DNA of 5,209 nucleotides from an uncultured Oscillospiraceae bacterium. Lineage in GTDB: Bacteria; Bacillota; Clostridia; Oscillospirales; Oscillospiraceae. Shown piece after piece: positions 1-5,209 of this stretch (position 1 is the first letter of the stretch; each line of letters opens with the position of its first letter). The translations under genes were made by a program, and so were the position numbers. The DNA lies in the NCBI GenBank assembly GCA_910584835.1, contig CAJUEG010000127.1, positions 1-5,209 of the forward strand, given 5' to 3'. Under the pieces are notes generated by a model. It saw nothing but the letters and a program-made list of their open reading frames with translations. It ran no database searches and was not told where the DNA came from.

Positions 1-624
1 ATCACCTTTGCCAACGCCTTTGCCATCGCCGACGACGTGCTGCGCCAGGCGGTGCAGTCTATTTCCGACCTCATTAAGACCACGGGCCTCATCAACCTGG
101 ATTTCGCCGACGTCACCGCCGTGATGAAGGACGCGGGGCTGGCCCACATGGGCGTGGGCCGGGCCGCCGGCAAGAACAAGGCGGAGGAGGCCACCCGCAT
201 CGCCATCAACAGCCCCCTGCTGGAGACCTCTATCCAGGGGGCCAAGGGCATCATCGTCAATATCACCGGCCCCATGGACATGGGCCTGGAGGAGGTGGAG
301 CAGGCCGCCGAGATGGTCAAGCAGGTGGCCGACCCCGACGCGCTGTTTATGATGGGCACCGCCTTCGACGACACGCTGGAGGATGAGCTGCGGGTCACCG
401 TCATCGCCACCGGCTTCGGCGCCGTGGACAACCCCGTCCCGGAGAAGGAGGAGCAGACCGCCCAGACCTCCGCCCGGGCCAAGGCCCCTGCGGAGGACAA
501 GCCCAAGTGCGTTCCCGCCGGAGTGGGGCCCGTCATGCCGCCCAAGCCCCTGTCCGAGACCGCCGCCGAGCAGGTGGAGGCCGACCCCTTTGACGATATT
601 TTCCGTATTTTTAACAAACGCTGA
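1..624 (+). CDS. ftsZ: Cell division protein FtsZ, C-terminal part (5' end outside window)
   Basis: FtsZ is the tubulin-like GTPase that polymerises at mid-cell into the Z ring. The frame is open from base 1 and gives 207 visible residues, so roughly the first 170 residues (the nucleotide-binding half with the GGGTGTG loop) lie upstream. Visible parts: 'AFAIADDVLRQ' and 'SISDLI' of the core helix (about residues 6-25), then the T7/synergy loop 'NLDFADV' at 32-38, whose acidic residues complete the GTPase site of the neighbouring subunit. 'AGLAHMGVG' follows, then the C-terminal subdomain up to about residue 140. Residues about 141-195 form a low-complexity linker rich in Pro, Ala, Glu and Lys, as is usual for FtsZ. 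The protein ends in 'DDIFRIFNKR', in the place of the conserved C-terminal partner-binding peptide but without the usual I-P-x-F-L core. Identification is near certain from the core motifs; only the true start is unseen. Confidence 0.97.
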   Translation: MTFANAFAIADDVLRQAVQSISDLIKTTGLINLDFADVTAVMKDAGLAHMGVGRAAGKNKAEEATRIAINSPLLETSIQGAKGIIVNITGPMDMGLEEVEQAAEMVKQVADPDALFMMGTAFDDTLEDELRVTVIATGFGAVDNPVPEKEEQTAQTSARAKAPAEDKPKCVPAGVGPVMPPKPLSETAAEQVEADPFDDIFRIFNKR

Positions 625-630
625 ACAATG

Positions 631-660
631 CCCCTCCCGGCCGGCCGCCGGGAGGGGTTT
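631..660 (+). terminator. Hairpin terminator or attenuator after ftsZ
   Basis: An 11-bp perfect GC-rich stem (631-641 with 647-657; arms begin CCCCTCCCGG and end CCGGGAGGGG) with a 5-nt loop starts 6 bases after the ftsZ stop codon. Only three T residues follow (658-660) before GCG, so it is a weak-tailed intrinsic terminator. It sits just 33 bases before the next start codon and no convincing promoter lies in between, so it may end most ftsZ transcripts and let some through, or it may act as a mRNA-stabilising hairpin. Confidence 0.75.
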
Positions 661-669
661 GCGCCACCC

Positions 670-687
670 GGAGGAGGGGAGAAGGAG
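670..687 (+). promoter_or_regulatory. Purine-rich ribosome binding region before GTG start
   Basis: Two Shine-Dalgarno-like stretches precede the GTG at 690: GGAGGAGGGG (670-679) and GAAGGAG (681-687). The first contains AGGAGG but ends 12 bases before the start codon when measured from 677; the second is only 2 bases away. Neither spacing is ideal (usually 5-9), so translation initiation here may be modest. The GTG is still preferred as start because the N-terminus 'METIPAK' matches the family from memory. Confidence 0.6.
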
Positions 688-689
688 CC

Positions 690-1580
690 GTGGAGACCAT
701 ACCCGCCAAGCATCTGCTCCACCGCAGCCGGGATACCCAGTGGTTCGGCACCGACCACACCATGAACATCTACCGGGGATGCTGCCACGGCTGCCTGTAC
801 TGCGACAGCCGCAGCGACTGCTACCAGATCGGGGAATTTGACCGGGTGAGGGCCAAGGCGGACGCCCTGCGCATCCTCCGGGACGACCTGGCCCGGAAGG
901 TGCGGCCTGCCTTCATCTGCACCGGGGCCATGAGCGACCCCTACAACCCCTTTGAGAGGGAGCTGGAGCTCACCCGGTACGCCCTGGAGCTCATCGACGC
1001 CTACAGCTGCGGCGTGGCTGTGGCAACCAAAAGCGACCTGATCGTCCGGGATATTGATATCCTGGCCTCCATTCAAACCCACTCCCCGGTGATCTGCAAG
1101 CTCACCGTCACCACGGCGGACGACGCCCTGGCGGCCAAGCTGGAGCCAAACGCGCCGCCCCCCAGCCGCCGGCTGGCGGCGCTGGGGGAGCTGTCCGGGG
1201 CGGGGCTGTTTGCCGGGGTGCTGCTCATGCCGGTGCTGCCCTTTTTGGAGGACAGCGAGGAAAATGTGCTCTCGGTGGTGGAGGGCGCGGCGAGGGCGGG
1301 GGCGAAATTTGTCTATCCCGCCCTGGGGGTCACCATGCGGCAGGGCCAGCGGGAGTATTTCCTGGACGCTCTGGAGCGTGCCTTTCCCGGTCAGGGTCTG
1401 AAAGAGCGCTACCTGCGGCAGTTTGGGGACCGCTATCAGTGCGTCAGCCCCCGGGTGAAGACGCTGTGGAAGGCGTTTGCCGCCGCCTGCCGGGAGCGGG
1501 GCGTTTTATACGATATGAAGTCCATCATCCGGGCGGCTACCCTGGCCGGCAGGGACCGGCAGCTCACCTTTTTTGACTGA
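690..1580 (+). CDS. SPL-family radical SAM protein, substrate unknown
   Basis: This 296-residue protein belongs to the radical SAM superfamily, in the COG1533 group that includes spore photoproduct lyase relatives. Such enzymes bind a [4Fe-4S] cluster and cleave S-adenosylmethionine to start radical chemistry in the cytoplasm. The cluster motif CX3CX2C is seen at C31, C35 and C38 in 'YRGCCHGCLYC', with an extra C32 and a nearby C44. 'GAMSDPYNPFE' (79-89) is typical of this group, as are 'ATKSDLIVRDID' (112-123), 'LEPNAP' (151-156) and 'MPVLPFLED' (180-188). Length is normal for the clostridial form, and the ending 'QLTFFD' resembles the family's usual tail. No second cluster domain or fused partner is present. 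It is not a typical SplB itself, which is longer (about 340 residues) and whose sporulation setting is not seen here. The gene begins after the ftsZ hairpin and is followed 14 bases later by gluQRS, so the two are probably co-transcribed. The start is GTG. Family call is firm; the reaction is unknown. Confidence 0.9.
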   Translation: METIPAKHLLHRSRDTQWFGTDHTMNIYRGCCHGCLYCDSRSDCYQIGEFDRVRAKADALRILRDDLARKVRPAFICTGAMSDPYNPFERELELTRYALELIDAYSCGVAVATKSDLIVRDIDILASIQTHSPVICKLTVTTADDALAAKLEPNAPPPSRRLAALGELSGAGLFAGVLLMPVLPFLEDSEENVLSVVEGAARAGAKFVYPALGVTMRQGQREYFLDALERAFPGQGLKERYLRQFGDRYQCVSPRVKTLWKAFAAACRERGVLYDMKSIIRAATLAGRDRQLTFFD

Positions 1581-1594
1581 CGGGGGGAGAATCC

Positions 1595-2521
1595 ATGAAA
1601 GTGAGAGGACGGTTTGCCCCCACTCCCAGCGGGCGGATGCACCTGGGGAACCTGCTCTCGGCGCTGCTGGCCTGGCTGGATGCGCGCAGCGGCGGGGGGG
1701 AGCTGGTGCTGCGCATTGAGGACCTGGACACACAGCGGACCAGCCCGGAATTTGCCCGGCAGCTCATGGACGACCTGCGCTGGCTGGGGCTGGACTGGGA
1801 CGAGGGCGGGCTGGAGCCGGCCTATATGCAGAGCCGCCGGACGGCCTTCTATGAGGAAGCGTTTCACGTTTTGGAGGAGAAGGGGCTGGTCTACCCCTGC
1901 TACTGCTCCCGGACGGAGCGGATGGCGGCCTCCGCCCCCCACCGGGACGACGGCGCGGTGGTGTACTCCGGGAAGTGCTTCCGCCTGACGGGGCTGGAGC
2001 GGGCGGAGCTGGAGCGGCAGGGCCGCCGCCCGGCCTGGCGGGTGCGGTGCCCCGATATCACCGTGGCGCTGGAGGACGGGAACTGCGGGCCTTACGCCGA
2101 AAACCTGGCCCGGGACTGCGGGGATTTTATCGTCCGGCGGTCCGACGGGGTGTTTGCCTACCAGCTGGCGGTGGTGGTGGACGACGCGCTCATGGGGGTG
2201 AACCACGTGGTCCGGGGGCGGGACCTGCTGTGCTCCGCCCCCCGGCAGGCGTGGCTCCATGAGGTGCTGGGATATGCGCCGCCCAGGTTTTTCCACACGC
2301 CGCTGCTGCTGGCCCCGGACGGCCGGCGGCTGGCCAAGCGGGACCGGGACCTGGACATGGGTGCGCTGCGGGAGCGGTACACGCCGCAGGAGCTCACGGG
2401 GCTGCTGGCCTTTTACGCGGGGCTGCTGGACACGCCGGAAAAAGTGACAGCCCAAGAGCTTGCCCGCCAGTTCTCCTGGGCAAAAGTGCTGAAAAGCGAC
2501 GTTGTGGTTTGTACACCTTGA
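1595..2521 (+). CDS. gluQRS: Glutamyl-Q tRNA(Asp) synthetase (GluQRS)
   Basis: A 308-residue paralogue of the catalytic half of glutamyl-tRNA synthetase. In the well-studied enzyme (E. coli YadB) it activates glutamate and attaches it to the queuosine base at position 34 of tRNA(Asp), not to the tRNA 3' end. Visible motifs: 'RFAPTPSGRMHLGN' (6-19) with the HIGH-like HLGN, 'RIEDLD' (40-45), and a zinc site C102-x-C104 ... Y124-x3-C128 laid out as in GluQRS. 'VVRGRDLL' (205-212) and the KMSKS-like 'LAKRD' (246-250) follow. The protein stops about 60 residues after that motif, so the anticodon-binding domain of a true GltX (about 480 residues) is absent; this is what separates it from glutamyl-tRNA synthetase. 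ATG at 1595 is supported by GGGGAG five bases upstream. It follows the radical SAM gene by 14 bases. Its codons end in G (GCG, GGG, CGG) more often than those of ftsZ or guaB, fitting lower expression. The enzyme's actual queuosine role in this organism is inferred. Confidence 0.93.
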   Translation: MKVRGRFAPTPSGRMHLGNLLSALLAWLDARSGGGELVLRIEDLDTQRTSPEFARQLMDDLRWLGLDWDEGGLEPAYMQSRRTAFYEEAFHVLEEKGLVYPCYCSRTERMAASAPHRDDGAVVYSGKCFRLTGLERAELERQGRRPAWRVRCPDITVALEDGNCGPYAENLARDCGDFIVRRSDGVFAYQLAVVVDDALMGVNHVVRGRDLLCSAPRQAWLHEVLGYAPPRFFHTPLLLAPDGRRLAKRDRDLDMGALRERYTPQELTGLLAFYAGLLDTPEKVTAQELARQFSWAKVLKSDVVVCTP

Positions 2522-2546
2522 CATCGACGGGTGCGAAGCGTAAAAT
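2518..2546 (+). promoter_or_regulatory. Sigma-A type promoter of guaB
   Basis: A perfect -35 box TTGACA (2518-2523), an exact 17-base spacer and a -10 box TAAAAT (2541-2546, five of six to TATAAT) form a near-consensus housekeeping promoter. The -35 box overlaps the gluQRS stop codon (2519-2521). Transcription should begin near 2552-2555, giving a leader of only about 22-25 bases before guaB, too short for a purine riboswitch. The match stands out against the GC-rich surroundings. Confidence 0.85.
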
Positions 2547-2563
2547 GGAAAAAATTAAATCGT

Positions 2564-2570
2564 AGGAGGA
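2564..2570 (+). promoter_or_regulatory. Strong ribosome binding site of guaB
   Basis: AGGAGGA lies six bases before the ATG at 2577, an optimal Shine-Dalgarno sequence and spacing. Together with the promoter just upstream it implies strong expression and fixes the guaB start. Confidence 0.9.
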
Positions 2571-2576
2571 TGGAAT

Positions 2577-4052
2577 ATGGCGCAGATGGATTGGAACGAC
2601 AAGTTCGGCAAGCGCGGCCTCACCTTTGACGATGTGCTGCTCATTCCGGCGGAGAGCAACGTGCTCCCGGCGGATGTGGACCTGCACACTCAGCTGACCA
2701 AGAAGATTACCCTGAACATCCCGGTGATGAGCGCGGCCATGGACACGGTGACCGAGTCCCGCATGGCCATCGCCCTGGCCCGGGAGGGCGGCATCGGCGT
2801 GATCCATAAGAATATGTCCATCGGCCAGCAGGCCGAGCAGGTGGACATGGTGAAGCGCAGCGAGAACGGTGTCATCACCAACCCCTTCTGGCTGGGCCCC
2901 GGCCACACCCTGGCGGAGGCGGACGAGCTGTGCGCCAAGTACAAAATTTCCGGCGTGCCCATCTGCGAAAACGGCAGGCTCATCGGCATCATCACCAACC
3001 GGGATATGAAGTTTGAGACCGACATGAGCAAGCTCATCGACAACGTGATGACCAAGGACCATCTGGTCACTGCGCCCGAGGGCACCACCCTGGACCAGGC
3101 CAGGGAAATCCTCCGCAAGCACAAGATTGAGAAGCTGCCCATTGTGGACGACCAGTTCCGCCTGAAGGGGCTTATCACCATCAAGGACATTGAGAAGGCC
3201 CAGGTGTACCCCAACTCCGCCCGTGACGAGAAGGGTCGGCTGCTGGTGGGCGCCGCCATCGGCGTCACCCCCGACGTGCTGGACCGGGTGGCCGCCCTGG
3301 TGGAGGCGGGGGCGGACGTGCTGTGCCTGGACTCCGCCCACGGCCACTCCCGGAACATTCTGGAGTGCGTCATGCGCATCAAATCCCTGTACCCCGACGT
3401 GCAGCTGGTGGCCGGCAACGTGGCCACCGCCGAGGGCACCCGCGCCCTCATTGAGGCGGGGGCGGACTGCGTGAAGATCGGCATTGGCCCCGGCTCCATC
3501 TGCACCACCCGGGTGGTGGCGGGCATCGGCGTGCCTCAGATCACCGCCGTGTTCGACGCGGCCCAGGTGGCCGCGGAGTACGGCGTGCCCATCATTGCCG
3601 ACGGCGGCATCAAGTACTCCGGCGACATCGCCAAGGCCATCGCAGCGGGGGGCAATGTGGTGATGCTGGGCTCCCTGCTGGCGGGCTGCGAGGAGTCCCC
3701 GGGCGACACCGAGGTGTACCAGGGCCGGCAGTTCAAGGTCTACCGGGGCATGGGTTCCCTGGGGGCCATGGCGAAGGGCTCCAAGGACCGCTACTTCCAG
3801 CAGGACAACAAGAAGCTGGTGCCCGAGGGCGTGGAGGGCCGCGTCCCCTACAAGGGGCCGGTGTCCGAGACCATTTACCAGATGATGGGCGGCCTGCGCT
3901 CCGGCATGGGCTACTGCGGCTGCGCCACCATCGAGGAGCTGCGCGCCAATGCCCGGTTCACCCAGATTACCGCCGCGGGCCTGAAGGAGTCCCATCCCCA
4001 CGATATCTATATCACCAAGGAAGCGCCCAACTACACCATCAATCCCCAATAA
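2577..4052 (+). CDS. guaB: Inosine-5'-monophosphate dehydrogenase
   Basis: GuaB oxidises IMP to XMP with NAD+, the committed step of guanine nucleotide synthesis, as a cytoplasmic tetramer or octamer. The 491 residues match the usual bacterial length (about 490). Order of parts: N-terminal barrel strands with 'LTFDDVLLIPAESNVLP' (15-31) and 'PVMSAAMDTVTE' (49-60); a Bateman domain of two CBS repeats (about 95-208) inserted in the barrel; then the rest of the TIM barrel. Visible catalytic features: the K+-loop and nucleophile 'GPGSICTTR' with Cys309; phosphate-binding 'DGGIKYSGD' (342-350) and 'GMGS' (391-394); the Arg405-Tyr406 pair in 'DRYFQ', which activates water; and the flap 'EGRVPYKG' (420-427). 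All expected active-site residues are present, so it should be functional. The CBS domains bind purine nucleotides in other IMPDHs and may give allosteric control. It has its own promoter and terminator, so it is probably a monocistronic unit; guaA is not adjacent. Confidence 0.98.
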   Translation: MAQMDWNDKFGKRGLTFDDVLLIPAESNVLPADVDLHTQLTKKITLNIPVMSAAMDTVTESRMAIALAREGGIGVIHKNMSIGQQAEQVDMVKRSENGVITNPFWLGPGHTLAEADELCAKYKISGVPICENGRLIGIITNRDMKFETDMSKLIDNVMTKDHLVTAPEGTTLDQAREILRKHKIEKLPIVDDQFRLKGLITIKDIEKAQVYPNSARDEKGRLLVGAAIGVTPDVLDRVAALVEAGADVLCLDSAHGHSRNILECVMRIKSLYPDVQLVAGNVATAEGTRALIEAGADCVKIGIGPGSICTTRVVAGIGVPQITAVFDAAQVAAEYGVPIIADGGIKYSGDIAKAIAAGGNVVMLGSLLAGCEESPGDTEVYQGRQFKVYRGMGSLGAMAKGSKDRYFQQDNKKLVPEGVEGRVPYKGPVSETIYQMMGGLRSGMGYCGCATIEELRANARFTQITAAGLKESHPHDIYITKEAPNYTINPQ

Positions 4053-4059
4053 ACGCGTT

Positions 4060-4093
4060 GAGCCGCCCGGCGCTGGCCGGGCGGCTCCTTTTT
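4060..4093 (+). terminator. Rho-independent terminator of guaB
   Basis: A perfect 12-bp stem (4060-4071 with 4076-4087, left arm GAGCCGCCCGGC) closes a 4-nt loop (GCTG) and is followed by C and five T residues (4089-4093). It starts 8 bases after the guaB stop. The same hairpin also lies just past the convergent ilvD stop (4104). On the minus strand it is followed by AACGCGTTTATT, a poorer tail, so its action on ilvD transcripts would be weaker. Confidence 0.93.
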
Positions 4094-4103
4094 GGTGTTT
4101 GGT

Positions 4104-5209
4104 TTACTCCAGCACCGCCCCCCGGGCGGCGGAGGTGACCAGCTTGGCGTACCGGGCCAGATAACCCGTCTTGATCTTGGGCTCCGGGCACACCCAGGCG
4201 GCGCGCCGCTTGGCCAGGGTGGCCTCGTCCACCAGCAGCTCAATTTTGCAGGCGGGTATGTCGATGGAGATCGGGTCGCCCTCCTCCACCAGGGCGATGG
4301 GCCCGCCCTGGGCGGCCTCGGGGCAGACGTGGCCGATGGCCGCCCCCCGGGTGGCCCCGGAGAACCGCCCGTCGGTGATGAGGGCCACGTCCGAGCCCAT
4401 GGTCATGCCGCAGATGGCGGAGGTGGGCTTGAGCATCTCCCGCATCCCCGGCCCGCCCTTGGGGCCCTCGTAGCGGATGACCACCACGTCCCCCTTTTGA
4501 ATCTTTCCGCCATAGATGGCGTCGATGGCCTCCTCCTCGGAGTCGAACACCCGGGCGGGGCCCTGGTGGCGCATCATCTCCGGGGCCACGGCGGAGCGCT
4601 TCACCACGCAGCCCTCCGGGGCCAGGTTGCCCTTGAGGACGGCGATGCCGCCGTCGGGGGAGTAGGGATTGTCGATGGGCCGGATCAGGCTGTGGTCCCG
4701 GTTGACCACCCCCTCCAGGTTTTCGCCCAGGGTCTTGCCGGTGCAGGTCATGACGGAGGTGTCCAGCAGGCCCTTGCGGGTCAGCTCCATCATGACGGCG
4801 TGGACGCCCCCCGCGCTCTCCAGGTCCTCCATGTAGGTGTCCCCGGCGGGGGCCAGGTGGCACAGGTTGGGGGTTTTGGAGGAGATCTCGTTGGACATAT
4901 CCAGGTCCAGCTCTATGCCGCACTCGTGGGCAATGGCGGGCAGGTGGAGCATGGTGTTGGTGGAGCAGCCCAGGGCCATGTCCACCGTCTCCGCGTTGTG
5001 GAAGGCGGCCTCGGTCATGATGTCCCGGGGTTTGATGTCCTTCTTCACCAGCTCCATGATCTGCATGCCCGCGTGCTTGGCCAGCCGCAGCCGGGCGGAC
5101 CATACGGCGGGGATGGTGCCGTTGCCCTTCAGGCCCATGCCGATGGCCTCCGTCAGGCAGTTCATGGAGTTGGCGGTATACATGCCGGAGCAGGAGCCGC
5201 AGGTGGGGC
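4104..5209 (-). CDS. ilvD: Dihydroxy-acid dehydratase, C-terminal two thirds (5' end outside window)
   Basis: IlvD removes water from 2,3-dihydroxy-isovalerate and 2,3-dihydroxy-3-methylvalerate to give the 2-keto acid precursors of valine (and leucine) and isoleucine, using an Fe-S cluster and Mg2+ in the cytoplasm. The minus-strand frame is open to the window edge, with 367 complete codons visible; a family length of about 555 implies that some 185 N-terminal residues are missing. The visible start 'PTCGSCSGMYTANSMNCLTE' carries the Cys that, by alignment from memory, is the third cluster ligand (visible residue 6). The first two ligands would be outside the window. Further signatures are 'STNTMLHLPAIAHE', 'KTPNLCHLAPAG', 'YEGPKGGPGMREM' and 'TDGRFSGATRGAAIGH' (visible 278-293), whose Ser (283) is the proposed catalytic base. 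The related sugar-acid dehydratases share the fold, but these motifs fit IlvD best. The ATG at 5183 is internal, not a start. The gene converges on guaB, 51 bases apart; its promoter and any ilv partners lie off the right edge. Confidence 0.97.
   Translation of the reverse strand, partial: PTCGSCSGMYTANSMNCLTEAIGMGLKGNGTIPAVWSARLRLAKHAGMQIMELVKKDIKPRDIMTEAAFHNAETVDMALGCSTNTMLHLPAIAHECGIELDLDMSNEISSKTPNLCHLAPAGDTYMEDLESAGGVHAVMMELTRKGLLDTSVMTCTGKTLGENLEGVVNRDHSLIRPIDNPYSPDGGIAVLKGNLAPEGCVVKRSAVAPEMMRHQGPARVFDSEEEAIDAIYGGKIQKGDVVVIRYEGPKGGPGMREMLKPTSAICGMTMGSDVALITDGRFSGATRGAAIGHVCPEAAQGGPIALVEEGDPISIDIPACKIELLVDEATLAKRRAAWVCPEPKIKTGYLARYAKLVTSAARGAVLE

Noticed and set aside
590..617. Possible promoter in the ftsZ 3' end: TTGACG (590-595), 16 bases, TAACAA (612-617)
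   Set aside because: The -35 is five of six but the -10 matches only three of six, and both fall in codons for the FtsZ tail (Phe-Asp-Asp ... Phe-Asn-Lys). Too weak to list as a feature, though it would place the hairpin in a leader.
1049..1062. Short palindrome GGATAT-TG-ATATCC inside the radical SAM gene
   Set aside because: Six-base arms encoding Asp-Ile-Asp-Ile, a conserved stretch in the family; expected by chance and by coding.
2522..2576. Possible guanine or purine riboswitch before guaB
   Set aside because: The promoter leaves a leader of about 22-25 bases, far too short for an aptamer and expression platform.
3303..3467. Exact 15-base direct repeat GAGGCGGGGGCGGAC at 3303-3317 and 3453-3467 in guaB
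   Set aside because: Both copies encode Glu-Ala-Gly-Ala-Asp, a motif repeated in successive beta/alpha units of the IMPDH barrel. It is a family feature plus shared codon choice, not a mobile or recombination repeat.
2394..4049. A 551-codon open frame antisense to guaB, and a 362-codon one antisense to gluQRS (1436-2524)
   Set aside because: Over guaB and gluQRS both lie in register with the sense codons, where a stop needs the rare sense codons TTA, CTA or TCA. GC-rich genes avoid these, so long antisense frames arise by default. The predicted proteins are His/Gly/Leu or Pro/Arg-rich with no recognisable domain, and the sense proteins have full family motifs.
1..5209. Undescribed multi-gene system, mobile element, CRISPR array, tRNA or phage remnant
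   Set aside because: All long open frames with recognisable proteins are core metabolism, division or tRNA modification genes, gaps are 14-65 bases, and no inverted terminal repeats, direct repeat arrays, integrase or toxin-like genes were seen.

Overview
The window is GC-rich (many codons end in C or G) and holds single-copy housekeeping genes of a type expected in a chromosomal region of a Gram-positive anaerobe. The protein flavours (a clostridial-type SPL-family radical SAM protein, a CBS-containing IMP dehydrogenase, a GluQRS, a 'CPTCGSCSGM'-type dihydroxy-acid dehydratase) together with the high GC suggest a GC-rich member of the Clostridia, such as an Oscillospiraceae gut bacterium (Flavonifractor/Lawsonibacter-like). 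That assignment is inference from protein flavour and base composition; I could not run a search.

Layout: (1) 1-624 is the C-terminal part of ftsZ, cut by the left edge, closed by a strong GC hairpin with a very short T run (631-660). (2) 690-1580 is a radical SAM protein of the SPL/COG1533 type with unknown substrate, starting with GTG. (3) 1595-2521, 14 nt further on, is a glutamyl-Q tRNA(Asp) synthetase-like protein (GluQRS), apparently in the same transcript. (4) A near-consensus sigma-A promoter (2518-2546) overlaps the gluQRS stop codon and drives guaB (IMP dehydrogenase, 2577-4052), which has a textbook ribosome binding site. (5) A perfect 12-bp stem plus T5 terminator (4060-4093) lies between guaB and the convergent gene ilvD. 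(6) 4104-5209, minus strand, is the C-terminal two thirds of ilvD, cut by the right edge.

The genes serve unrelated core tasks: cell division (FtsZ), tRNA modification (GluQRS), GTP synthesis (GuaB) and branched-chain amino acid synthesis (IlvD). The only possible functional pair is the radical SAM protein and GluQRS, because they are tightly linked. I see no mobile element, CRISPR array, tRNA, rRNA, riboswitch, phage gene or defence gene, and no sign of a new multi-gene system. Every stretch longer than about 70 bases is covered by a gene. The observations below are modest: promoter placement, a possible attenuating hairpin, a divergent FtsZ tail and the radical SAM/GluQRS pairing.
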